Source: an uncultured Acidimicrobiaceae bacterium
GTDB taxonomy: Bacteria > Actinomycetota > Acidimicrobiia > Spongiisociales > UBA5794
Length of the DNA stretch: 64,000 nt
Reading direction: 5' to 3'
NCBI GenBank assembly: GCA_947259365.1
Contig: CAMYMC010000035.1
Span: 1 to 64,000, forward strand
In this document: in pieces, positions 23,316-30,907 of the stretch
How the letters are laid out: every line of letters starts with the position of its first letter
Numbering within the stretch: the stretch's first letter is position 1
The notes under the pieces: model-generated
Seen by the model: only the letters and a program-made list of their open reading frames with translations
The model's database searches: none
Told to the model about the DNA's origin: nothing
Program-made: the position numbers and the translations under genes

Positions 23316-23834
23316 TCAGAGCTGCGCGGCTCGGGCGACCGCCTCGTCCAGGCGGGCGGGCCCAGCGGTCGCGTACGGCTCACGGCCGGCGGCGATGGCG
23401 GCCATCGTCGCTGCGGCGGCGGACCGGGCCCCGGCGACGAGCCGGGCCGGATAGCCGAGCTCGGCACGGTGGGCGGCGAACTCGTCTTCGTCGAGCAGCT
23501 CGGGTTCGCCGTGGCCCCTCCGGACGACGACGTCGAGATCGAGATCGATCATCCGCACCGTGTTCCCCTCCCAGAGTGGGGGTGTGTTGATGTCGACGTA
23601 GGTGGTGTAGGCACCGTCTGCGTTCCAGATCGGAGTGACCCAGGCCCGGGCCGACACGAGCTTGACGAAGACCGACTCTGCCGGCTGCGGGGGATCGGCG
23701 CCGCGAGTGCACAGCGTGCCGGCGGGCGCCCACAGCCACACGCCGTGCTCGTCCTCCCCGAGTCGGTACATGTCGTAGTGCCAGTGGGGAAGGTCGGGGT
23801 ACTTGCGGAAGTCCACGTGCACGATTCCGCTCAT
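23316..23834 (-). CDS. DUF402 (FomD/Ntdp-like) phosphatase-fold protein
   Basis: The 172-residue protein has the DUF402 core: HVDFRKYPDLPHWHYDMYRL at the start and an acidic metal-binding stretch VRMIDLDLDVVVRRG near residue 90. Characterised members hydrolyse nucleoside phosphates or CMP-activated phosphonates; the substrate here is unknown. Its ATG overlaps the pdxH stop (ATGA), which fixes the start against a longer open frame and makes it the second gene of the pdxH operon. Confidence 0.8.
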   Translation of the reverse strand: MSGIVHVDFRKYPDLPHWHYDMYRLGEDEHGVWLWAPAGTLCTRGADPPQPAESVFVKLVSARAWVTPIWNADGAYTTYVDINTPPLWEGNTVRMIDLDLDVVVRRGHGEPELLDEDEFAAHRAELGYPARLVAGARSAAAATMAAIAAGREPYATAGPARLDEAVARAAQL

Positions 23835-24469
23835 GGCGAGAGCCGGCGGATCGACCACCTCGTCCCGTCGCGCCCGAACTCGATGCGATCGTGCATCCGA
23901 TCCCGCCTCCCCTGCCAGAACTCGATGCGGTCGGCCACGAGCCGGTACCCGCCCCAATGCGGCGGCCGGGCGACCGGGTCCTCACCCACGGTGGCCGCGA
24001 CGGCGCTGAACCGCTCCTCGAGCGCGCGGCGATCGTCGACCGGCTCCGACTGGCTCGAGGCGACGGCGGCGATCTGTGCTCCCCGCGGGCGGGACACGAA
24101 ATACGCGTCGGACGCAGAGGTGGTGAGCCGGCCGACGGTGCCCTCGGCCCGCAGCTGCCGGTGCATCGTGACCCACGTCAGCGAGATCGCGGCACGCGGG
24201 TTCGCCTCGAGCTCGCGACCCTTGCGGGACGCGTAGCTCGTGTACCAGACGAAGCCGTCGTCGATCGCCTTCAGCAGCACGGTGCGCACCGAGGACAGCC
24301 CGGTGGCGGTCGCCGTGGCGAGACTCATCGCGTTCGGCTGCGGCACCCCGGCGGCGATGGCATCGTCGAACCAGCGCCGTGCCGCATCCATCGGGTCTCC
24401 CCCGAGATCCCCAGGCTCGAGGCCCGAGGTGTCGTAGTCGTCCCTCATCCCGGCGAGGTCGGAGGCCAT
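23831..24469 (-). CDS. pdxH: Pyridoxamine 5'-phosphate oxidase
   Basis: FMN enzyme making pyridoxal 5'-phosphate, the cofactor needed by GlyA, ThrC and the cysteine desulfurase in this window. The 212-residue protein has the family start (YDTSGLEPGDLGGDPMDAAR), FMN-contact FVWYTSYASRKGRELEANP and the C-terminal signature RIEFWQGRRDRMHDR, ending in RRLSP. A TAGCGT box lies 7 bases before the ATG. Confidence 0.93.
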   Translation of the reverse strand: MASDLAGMRDDYDTSGLEPGDLGGDPMDAARRWFDDAIAAGVPQPNAMSLATATATGLSSVRTVLLKAIDDGFVWYTSYASRKGRELEANPRAAISLTWVTMHRQLRAEGTVGRLTTSASDAYFVSRPRGAQIAAVASSQSEPVDDRRALEERFSAVAATVGEDPVARPPHWGGYRLVADRIEFWQGRRDRMHDRIEFGRDGTRWSIRRLSP

Positions 24470-24476
24470 GGGATCG

Positions 24477-24482
24477 ACGCTA
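24477..24482 (-). promoter_or_regulatory. -10 box of pdxH promoter
   Basis: Reverse-strand TAGCGT with 7 bases to the pdxH ATG; predicted leader of 0-1 base. Confidence 0.5.
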
Positions 24483-24520
24483 GCGACGCACCGGGGATCC
24501 GCGGTGCGATGCCGCTCCGC

Positions 24521-25531
24521 TCAGGACGCCGTCCAGGTCCCCGTCGAGCGGATGAGCTCTGCGAGGTCTCCGGGACCGCGGGCCGCCTGCGCTTCGACGA
24601 GCTGGCGCTGGACGGCGTCGGCGTACGTCTCGTGGCTGACGGCGCGGAAGACCCCCACCGGCGTGGGCCCGTAGGGCCCGTGCGAGAGTCTGCTGAGGGC
24701 GAACGCGGCACTCGGGTCAGGGTCCGTCGGGTCGTGGACGTGGACGGCATCGAGACCGACATCGGCGATCTTGACGACCTTTGCCCCATGCGGTCCCAGC
24801 ATGACTCCGTACTCGTTGTCCGGCCCGAAGACGACGTGCTGGCCGGCGACGAGGTTGATGCGGTTCTCGTCGCGCTCGGCTCGCCCCGTCAGTTGGATGA
24901 ACGCTTTGTCGTTGAAGACGTTGCAGTTCTGGTAGATCTCGACCAGGGCGGCCCCTTGGTGCTCGAGGGCAGCCTGCAGCATCCGGGTCGTGTGGGGGCG
25001 GTCCATGTCGATCGTACGGGCGACGAAGCTCGCCTCGGCGCCCAGGGCGAGGCTCACCGGGTTGAACGGCGTCTCGACCGAACCCGTCGGACTCGTCTTC
25101 GTCCGCTTGCCCACCTCCGACGTCGGCGAGTACTGGCCCTTGGTGAGGCCGTAGATCTGGTTGTTGAAGAGCAGCAGCTTGATGTTGATGTTCCGCCGCA
25201 TCGCGTGGATGAGGTGGTTGCCGCCGATGGAGAGCGCGTCGCCGTCACCGGACACGACCCACACGGTGAGGTCGGGATTGGCGGCCGCGATGCCGCTGGC
25301 AATCGCCGGGGCCCTGCCGTGGATCGAGTGGATCCCGTACGTGTTCATGTAGTACGGGAACCGGGAGGCGCACCCGATCCCTGACACGAAGACGTGCTTC
25401 TCCCGGGCGACGTCGATTGAGGCGAGGAAGTTCTGCACCGAGGCGAGGATCGTGTAGTCACCACAGCCGGGGCACCACCGAACCTCCTGGTCCGTCTGGA
25501 AGTCGCCGCGCTCGTACCGGGTCGTGGTCAT
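24521..25531 (-). CDS. korB: 2-oxoacid:ferredoxin oxidoreductase, beta subunit
   Basis: Thiamine-diphosphate subunit that, with KorA, converts 2-oxoglutarate (probably) and CoA to succinyl-CoA and reduced ferredoxin. The 336-residue protein has cluster ligands in VRWCPGCGDYT, the ThDP motif SGDGDALSIGGNHLIHA and NNQIYGLTKGQYSPTS. The ATG overlaps the true korA stop (ATGA). A chance frame makes korA and korB look like one 952-residue protein; that is an artefact of the korA frame break. Confidence 0.93.
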   Translation of the reverse strand: MTTTRYERGDFQTDQEVRWCPGCGDYTILASVQNFLASIDVAREKHVFVSGIGCASRFPYYMNTYGIHSIHGRAPAIASGIAAANPDLTVWVVSGDGDALSIGGNHLIHAMRRNINIKLLLFNNQIYGLTKGQYSPTSEVGKRTKTSPTGSVETPFNPVSLALGAEASFVARTIDMDRPHTTRMLQAALEHQGAALVEIYQNCNVFNDKAFIQLTGRAERDENRINLVAGQHVVFGPDNEYGVMLGPHGAKVVKIADVGLDAVHVHDPTDPDPSAAFALSRLSHGPYGPTPVGVFRAVSHETYADAVQRQLVEAQAARGPGDLAELIRSTGTWTAS

Positions 25532-27379
25532 GACGCCTCCTTCCCGTCCAGGATCTCGATGATCTTCTGCGAGATCTCCGCCGTCTTGAACGGGAGGCCC
25601 TGGATCTTCGGGTAGCTGATGGCGTCGATGAGGAACTCGGCACGGATGAGCCGGGAGAGTTGCCCCCGGTTGAGCTCGGGGACGAGGACCTTCGGGAAGC
25701 GCCGGAGAAGCTCGCCGATGTTGCCGGGGAGCGGGTTCAGGTGACGGAGGTGGACGTGTGCCACCCGGTACCCTCGCGGAATACGTGCCGCCCCACCCGA
25801 CGACGAGGAGGTCGCCGTCCTCGGCGCCGTGGACTTCGGCGTCGGGGATGTCCGCGGCGATGCGCGCCATCTTCTCCTCGCGGAGGAGCGTCATGTGCTC
25901 GTGGTTCTCCGGGTCGTACGAGACGTTGCCGGTGAGGTCGGCATGCTCGAGCCCCCCGATCCTGTGCTCGAGGCCCGGTGTTCCCGGGATCGCCCACGGC
26001 CTCGCCATGGTGGTGGGGTCCCGGGCGTAGGGGAGGTAGTCGCCGTCGTCCCCATTCCCCTTCGTGGCGAACGTGACGCCGAACTCGGGAAGATCGGCGA
26101 CGTCGGGCAGCAGCCACGGCTCCGAGCTGTTGGCGACGTAGCCGTCCGACATGAGCATGACCGGAGTCATGTACGTGACGGCGAGCCGGGTGGCTTCGAT
26201 GGCGGCATCGAACGCGTCGCCGGGCGAGCGCACCGCGACGACCGGCAGCGGCGCCTCCCCGTGCCGCCCGTAGAGGGCGAGGAGGAGGTCGGCCTGTTCG
26301 ACCTTCGTCGGCATCCCGGTCGACGGACCGGCGCGCTGGACGTTGACGATGACGAGCGGCAGCTCGACCTGGAAGGCCAGGCTGATCGTCTCACTCTTGA
26401 GGGCGACGCCGGGACCCGAGGTCCCGGTAGCGCCGAGGTGGCCGGCGAACGACGCACCGAGGGCGACGCCGACTGCGGCGATCTCGTCTTCGGCCTGGAG
26501 CGTGCGCACCCCGAAGTTCTTGTGCCCCGCCAGCTCCTCGAGGATCGTCGACGCCGGCGTGATCGGGTACGAGCCGTAGAAGAGGGGCAGCTTCGCCGCC
26601 TGTGCCCCGGCGATGAGACCCCACGCCAGCGCCTGGTTGCCGGTGACGTTCGTGTACGTACCCGGTGCGAGCTTCGCCGGCTCCACCTCGTAGGTGTGGT
26701 GGAACTCCTCGGTGGTGATCCCGAAGTTGTACCCGGCCCGGAACGCCGCGACGTTGGCTTTGGCGACCGGGTTGTCGGGGCCGAACTTCTCGTTGACCCA
26801 GTCGATCACCGGTTGGGTGGGCCGGTTGAACATCCACGAGATGAGGCCGAGGGCGAAGAAGTTCTTGGAGCGCAGCACGGCGCGGCCCTTCACTCCGCTG
26901 TCGGCGACGGCGAGCTTCGTCAGCTCCTCCATCGGAGCGGTGAGCACGCGGTAGCTCGCAAGGGTGCCGTCCTCGAGCGGGTTGGCCTCGTAGCCGGCCT
27001 TCGTGAGGTTGCGCTCGTCGAAGGCGTCGGAGTTGACGAGGACGAGCGCACCGGGCACGGCGTCTGCGAGGTTGGCCTTGAGCGCCGCCGGGTTCATCGC
27101 GATGAGCACGTCCGGGTTGTCCCCGGGGGTGAGGATGTCCCAGTCGGCGATGTGGACCTGGAACGACGAGACACCGGGCAGCGTGCCGGCCGGGGCCCGG
27201 ATCTCGGCGGGGAAGTTGGGGAAGGTGGCGAGATCGTTGCCGAACAGCGCAGAGGAAGCGGTGAACCGCGCACCCGTCAGCTGCATCCCGTCGCCGGAGT
27301 CGCCGGCGAACCGGATGACCACGTTGTCGCGCTTCTCACGCTGGGAGGGTTCTGGGGGGGCGAGCGTCTCCTCTGACAC
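25528..27379 (-). pseudogene. korA: 2-oxoacid:ferredoxin oxidoreductase, alpha (gamma-alpha fused) subunit, frame-broken
   Basis: The N-terminal gamma domain (VIRFAGDSGDGMQLTGARF) is fused to the alpha domain (FYGSYPITPASTILEELA), the KorA layout of actinobacteria. Coding is good to LLVVGWGGTYSA, then loses frame near 25771-25783. The correct C-terminus resumes in another frame as GYRVAHVHLRHLNPLPGNIG and runs to the TGA at 25528-25530. About 10 expected residues between TYSA and GYRVAH are missing, so a deletion of roughly 30 bases (length not divisible by 3) is implied. The start is GTG with AGGAG-CAAGGA upstream. It may be an assembly error, as korB and the rest of korA are well kept. Confidence 0.85.
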
Positions 27380-27432
27380 TTCCTTGCTCCTGGTCGTCGC
27401 CGTCTCTGCGGCCGGATGTCGTCCTGGTCGTG

Positions 27433-27438
27433 ACGTTA
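27433..27438 (-). promoter_or_regulatory. Predicted -10 box of korAB
   Basis: Reverse-strand TAACGT lies 53 bases before the korA GTG, inside the 163-base gap after the amidase gene. The leader would be about 45 bases and includes the ribosome site. The -35 match is weak. Confidence 0.35.
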
Positions 27439-27542
27439 CAACCCGCCGGGGCGAGCTGAACCCCTCCCGGCGGACGGTCGCAGTCTATGTGCCCTCCGGG
27501 CGCTTCCTGACGACCGGGACACGTCGGGGCGATGGTCGATCG

Positions 27543-28961
27543 TCATCCGGCCCACTCCGGGGGGTCGGGGGCACCTGCGAGGTCGGCGGCCTCGAGCGCG
27601 GCCCCGATCTCGAGCAGCCGGTGTTCCCCCCATGCGGGGCCGATGAGCTGCAGCGAGGGGGGCGGTCTGCCGCCGGCCGCGAGTGGGAGGGCGAGCGCAG
27701 GGAGGCCGGTGTTGTTGACGAGGGCGGTGAACCGTGACAGCGGCACCCGATACGGTAGATCGGCGCCACCGACCTCGATCGTCGGAACGCCGATGTGCTT
27801 GCGGAGCGCCCCGACCGTGGGGGTCGCCAGGGCATCGCAGGAGGCGAGCGCCCGCTCGGCGGCGTGGCGCACCGCCCGGCGCCAGCGCAAGGCGTCGAGG
27901 TACTCGGAGCCACCGACCTCGAGTGTGGCGGCGATGCGCGCCGAGACCTCGGGCCCGTAGCCATCGGGATCGTTTCGCCACCGCTCCCCGTGGAGGGCGG
28001 CGACTTCGAACGAGTAGGAGGCGTCGATCTCCGCCGACGGGGCGAGGACGTCGTCCTCGAAGTGGTGGATCCGTACCCCGGCGTCCTCCATCGCGTCGAG
28101 CGCCGACGCGAACGCGTCGGCAACCGCTGCGGTGACGAGGCCGTCGACCCACGGATGGGGGACCCCAACGGTGAGGCTCCCGAGATCGGCCGGGTCCCCC
28201 GGCGCCGTCACCGATCGCGGGGCCGACCATGGGTCGAGCGGGTCGTGGCCGCCGATGGCGACGTAGGCGGCGGCGACGTCGGCGACGGTCCTCCCCAGCG
28301 GCCCGACGGTGTCGAGCGAGGCCGCCAGCGGGAACACCCCTCGAATCGAACCGCGGCCGTGGGTGACCTTGAGACCGAAGACGCCGCAGAGCGCCGCCGG
28401 CACCCGAATGGAACCACCGGTGTCGGTTCCCAGTGCGATCGGGACGACGCCGGCGGCGACGGCGGCCGCCGATCCTCCCGACGAGCCGCCGGGGGAGAGA
28501 TCGCGGTCCCACGGATTCCGAACCGGGCCGAACCAGGGGTTCTCGCTGGAGAACCCGAAGGCGAACTCGTGGAGCCCGGTGCGGCCGACGACCACGGCGC
28601 CAGCCGCTTCGAGGGCCGCGATGCACGGTGCGGTCTCGGTAGCCGGTGCCACGGTGAACCCGCTGCCGCATGTCGTGACCCTTCCCGCGTGGTCGATGAG
28701 GTCCTTGATCGCCACTGGCACGCCGGTGAGCGGGCCCGGTACATGCCCGGTGGCGACGGCGGTGTCGATCTCAGCCGCCCGCTCTCTGGCGCGCTCGACG
28801 TCGACGTGGGTGAACGCGTTGATGTGGTCCTCGGAGGCGAGGGCGGCGCGCAGGCTGTGGTCGACCGCGTCGGCGGCCGGTCGCTCACCCGAGCGGACCT
28901 CGCCGGCGATCGCCTCGGCGGTCGGGGGCCGGCGGGCGGGATCGAGAAGGGGGCCGTTCAT
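27543..28961 (-). CDS. Amidase-signature family hydrolase
   Basis: The 472-residue protein has the Ser-cisSer-Lys triad: Lys in GVPVAIKDLIDHAG near residue 77, SSGGSAAAVAAG near 150, and nucleophile Ser in GTDTGGSIRVPAALCG near 175. GatA-like amide hydrolases of this type act on very different substrates, and no GatB or GatC lies nearby, so a role in tRNA amidation is unlikely. The ATG overlaps the stop of the DUF3048 lipoprotein gene (ATGA), making a two-gene operon. Confidence 0.88.
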   Translation of the reverse strand: MNGPLLDPARRPPTAEAIAGEVRSGERPAADAVDHSLRAALASEDHINAFTHVDVERARERAAEIDTAVATGHVPGPLTGVPVAIKDLIDHAGRVTTCGSGFTVAPATETAPCIAALEAAGAVVVGRTGLHEFAFGFSSENPWFGPVRNPWDRDLSPGGSSGGSAAAVAAGVVPIALGTDTGGSIRVPAALCGVFGLKVTHGRGSIRGVFPLAASLDTVGPLGRTVADVAAAYVAIGGHDPLDPWSAPRSVTAPGDPADLGSLTVGVPHPWVDGLVTAAVADAFASALDAMEDAGVRIHHFEDDVLAPSAEIDASYSFEVAALHGERWRNDPDGYGPEVSARIAATLEVGGSEYLDALRWRRAVRHAAERALASCDALATPTVGALRKHIGVPTIEVGGADLPYRVPLSRFTALVNNTGLPALALPLAAGGRPPPSLQLIGPAWGEHRLLEIGAALEAADLAGAPDPPEWAG

Positions 28962-30064
28962 TCCCAGCTCAGCGTGCCCACGGTCGGGAACACGGAGATC
29001 CAGAGGCGGCCCGGTGGTATCGACACCGGAGACCCGTCGTTCATGACGAGCTCGAACGGCTCGCCGATGCTGCCCCGCTGCCACGTCGCCTCGACGAACC
29101 CACCTTCGCTGAAGAGGATCGCCTGGCCGGTTCCGAGTGTGTCGAGCGCCGGGACGGAGCTTCCGCTCCTGCCGCCCCCGGGCCGCGCCGTGTACCGCCG
29201 AGCGGTGAGGACGAGCAGCGTGTCGAACGCGACCTGGTCGTTCTCGCCGTCGACATCCCGCCAGTCGTGGGGTTGCGTCCCGGCGAAGCGGAGGTACTGC
29301 TCGCCGTCGTACTCCCAGCGCACCGTGGTGGCGTTCGACCAGCGCAACGTGACCGCCGTCGCCGGCCCGGCGGACTCCGGCGGATCTCCGAAGTCGAACC
29401 ACCGCTCCGGGGGGTCGTCGGAGAACGCGAGGCGGTCGGCGCGCGCTCGCATGCCTTCGGTCGTGCCGAACAGCGTCCGCTCGTACGCCCGGCCGTTGCG
29501 AGGGATGCGGAAGGTGTTGGGGTCGGTCTCGCCGATGTACGGCACGTCGGCGGCCCGGACGATGGACTTGATCCAGGCCTGGCCGCCGGAGATCTGGAGC
29601 GTTGCGTCGAGCGGCTTGACGAGGGTGGGGTCTGTGGGCCTCACCGACCGGATCGGACCGACGTACTCGCTGTCGGATTGGAGGAACAGGGCGATGAACC
29701 TCGTGAGCCCCGCCTCGACGAGCAGCTCGTAGACGGCGTCCGCCTCCTGGAGGCCGCTCTGGGGTCTCGCGTCGGGATGGTTGTCGATCTTCACCGCGAG
29801 CACCCGGCGCTCGATCGTCGAGACATCCTCGACGCCGACGCCGTTGAGGGGGGACTGCGGTAGCGGCGGGAGCGTCGTGGTGGTCGTCGACGTGGTGGTC
29901 GTCGTGGTCGGGGCCGCCGTCGTGGTCGGGGCTGCCGTCGTCGTCACCGGGGCGAGCGTCGTGAGGGCGGTCGTCGTCGAGGGCTCGGCTGCTTCGGAGC
30001 CGCTGCATGCTGCGGCGATGAGGGACGCAGCGACCACGAGCGCACCAACGCTGCGGATCTTCAC
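28958..30064 (-). CDS. DUF3048 (YerB-like) lipoprotein
   Basis: The 368-residue protein has a lipoprotein signal (VVAASLIAAAC, lipidated Cys near residue 20), a Thr/Ala/Pro low-complexity linker (about 28-60) and two DUF3048 domains: VKIDNHPDARPQSGL, YELLVEAGLTRFIALF, PIRSVRPTD. Homologues such as YerB are surface lipoproteins of unknown function. The GTG start is supported by TACACT 8 bases upstream; the longer open frame before it is antisense to the AlkD-like gene. Confidence 0.88.
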   Translation of the reverse strand: MKIRSVGALVVAASLIAAACSGSEAAEPSTTTALTTLAPVTTTAAPTTTAAPTTTTTTSTTTTTLPPLPQSPLNGVGVEDVSTIERRVLAVKIDNHPDARPQSGLQEADAVYELLVEAGLTRFIALFLQSDSEYVGPIRSVRPTDPTLVKPLDATLQISGGQAWIKSIVRAADVPYIGETDPNTFRIPRNGRAYERTLFGTTEGMRARADRLAFSDDPPERWFDFGDPPESAGPATAVTLRWSNATTVRWEYDGEQYLRFAGTQPHDWRDVDGENDQVAFDTLLVLTARRYTARPGGGRSGSSVPALDTLGTGQAILFSEGGFVEATWQRGSIGEPFELVMNDGSPVSIPPGRLWISVFPTVGTLSWE

Positions 30065-30072
30065 GGCCGGGG

Positions 30073-30078
30073 AGTGTA
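30073..30078 (-). promoter_or_regulatory. -10 box of DUF3048 lipoprotein promoter
   Basis: Reverse-strand TACACT with 8 bases to the GTG at 30064. It sets the start inside a much longer open frame. Confidence 0.5.
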
Positions 30079-30196
30079 TACCCGGCACGGGAGTACGCGG
30101 CACCTGTTCGGTGCCCGGGCGGGTGCGCCTGCTCATCCCCACAGCGTCGGCGCCTCGAGCCCCGCACCTGAGCGCCTTTGCGCCACGCCACCCCGC

Positions 30197-30202
30197 TACG
30201 GT
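30197..30202 (+). promoter_or_regulatory. -10 box of leaderless AlkD-like gene
   Basis: TACGGT with 6 bases to the GTG at 30209, an exact leaderless spacing. Confidence 0.5.
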
Positions 30203-30208
30203 TCGTTC

Positions 30209-30880
30209 GTGGGCGGGCGCGTCGAGTTCGTTCAGGTGGAGCTGGCCGGACTCTCCGATCCGGCCCGGTCCGCCCGCATGGCCGCCTACATGAAGACCGA
30301 TGCGCCCTTCTACGGGGTCCGCAAGCCGGCTCTGGCCCCGGTCTTCAGGGAGATGCTCGCCAGGTTCCCGGTGCGATCGCGCGCCGACTACACCCGGTCG
30401 GTGCTCGAGCTGTGGGCACTGCCCCATCGTGAGGAGAAGTACCTCGCGATCGACCTCGCCCGGGCATACCCCGCGTACCGCACCATCGGCTCCATGCCGC
30501 TGTACAGGAGGCTCATCGTCGAGGGGGCGTGGTGGGACCTCGTCGACGGGGTGGCCGCCGACCTGGTGGGCGGGGTGCTCCGGGACGACCAGACCCGGGG
30601 GTCGGCGACTGTGCGGCGCTGGATCGACCACCCGGATCTCTGGCTGCGGAGGACGGCGATCATCTGCCAGCTCCGCCACCGTGCCGACACCGACGAGGCG
30701 ATGCTGTTCGACTTCTGCCTGCGGCGCGCCCACGAACGCGAGTTCTTCATCCGCAAGGCGATCGGGTGGGCGCTGCGGGAATACGCCAAGACGGCCCCGG
30801 AGCAGGTGCGGGCCTTCGTGCTGGCGCACCGCGGCAGGTGGTCCGGGCTCACCTTCCGGGAGGCGACGAAGCACCTCTGA
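30209..30880 (+). CDS. DNA alkylation repair (AlkD-like) HEAT-repeat protein
   Basis: The 223-residue protein fits the AlkD family of DNA glycosylases that remove bulky or positively charged alkylated bases. It shows MKTDAPFYGVRKPALAPVF near residue 25, paired helices throughout, WWDLVDGVA near 105, and FFIRKAIGWALREYAKTAP near 180, the last being the most conserved part. The start is GTG, set by the TACGGT box. It is convergent with the acylase gene. Confidence 0.88.
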   Translation: MGGRVEFVQVELAGLSDPARSARMAAYMKTDAPFYGVRKPALAPVFREMLARFPVRSRADYTRSVLELWALPHREEKYLAIDLARAYPAYRTIGSMPLYRRLIVEGAWWDLVDGVAADLVGGVLRDDQTRGSATVRRWIDHPDLWLRRTAIICQLRHRADTDEAMLFDFCLRRAHEREFFIRKAIGWALREYAKTAPEQVRAFVLAHRGRWSGLTFREATKHL

Positions 30881-30907
30881 CGAGCGAGCCGGGATCCCCG
30901 ACCGGGA

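Noticed and set aside
24521..27379. A single 952-residue KorA-KorB fusion enzyme
   Set aside because: The middle part (Pro/Arg-rich, about 60 residues) is out-of-frame korA; the true KorA C-terminus and a KorB ATG overlapping its stop are present in the expected frames.
29855..29985. GTC/GTG-rich simple repeat as a non-coding element
   Set aside because: It encodes the Thr/Ala/Pro linker of the DUF3048 lipoprotein on the reverse strand, a usual feature after lipoprotein signals.
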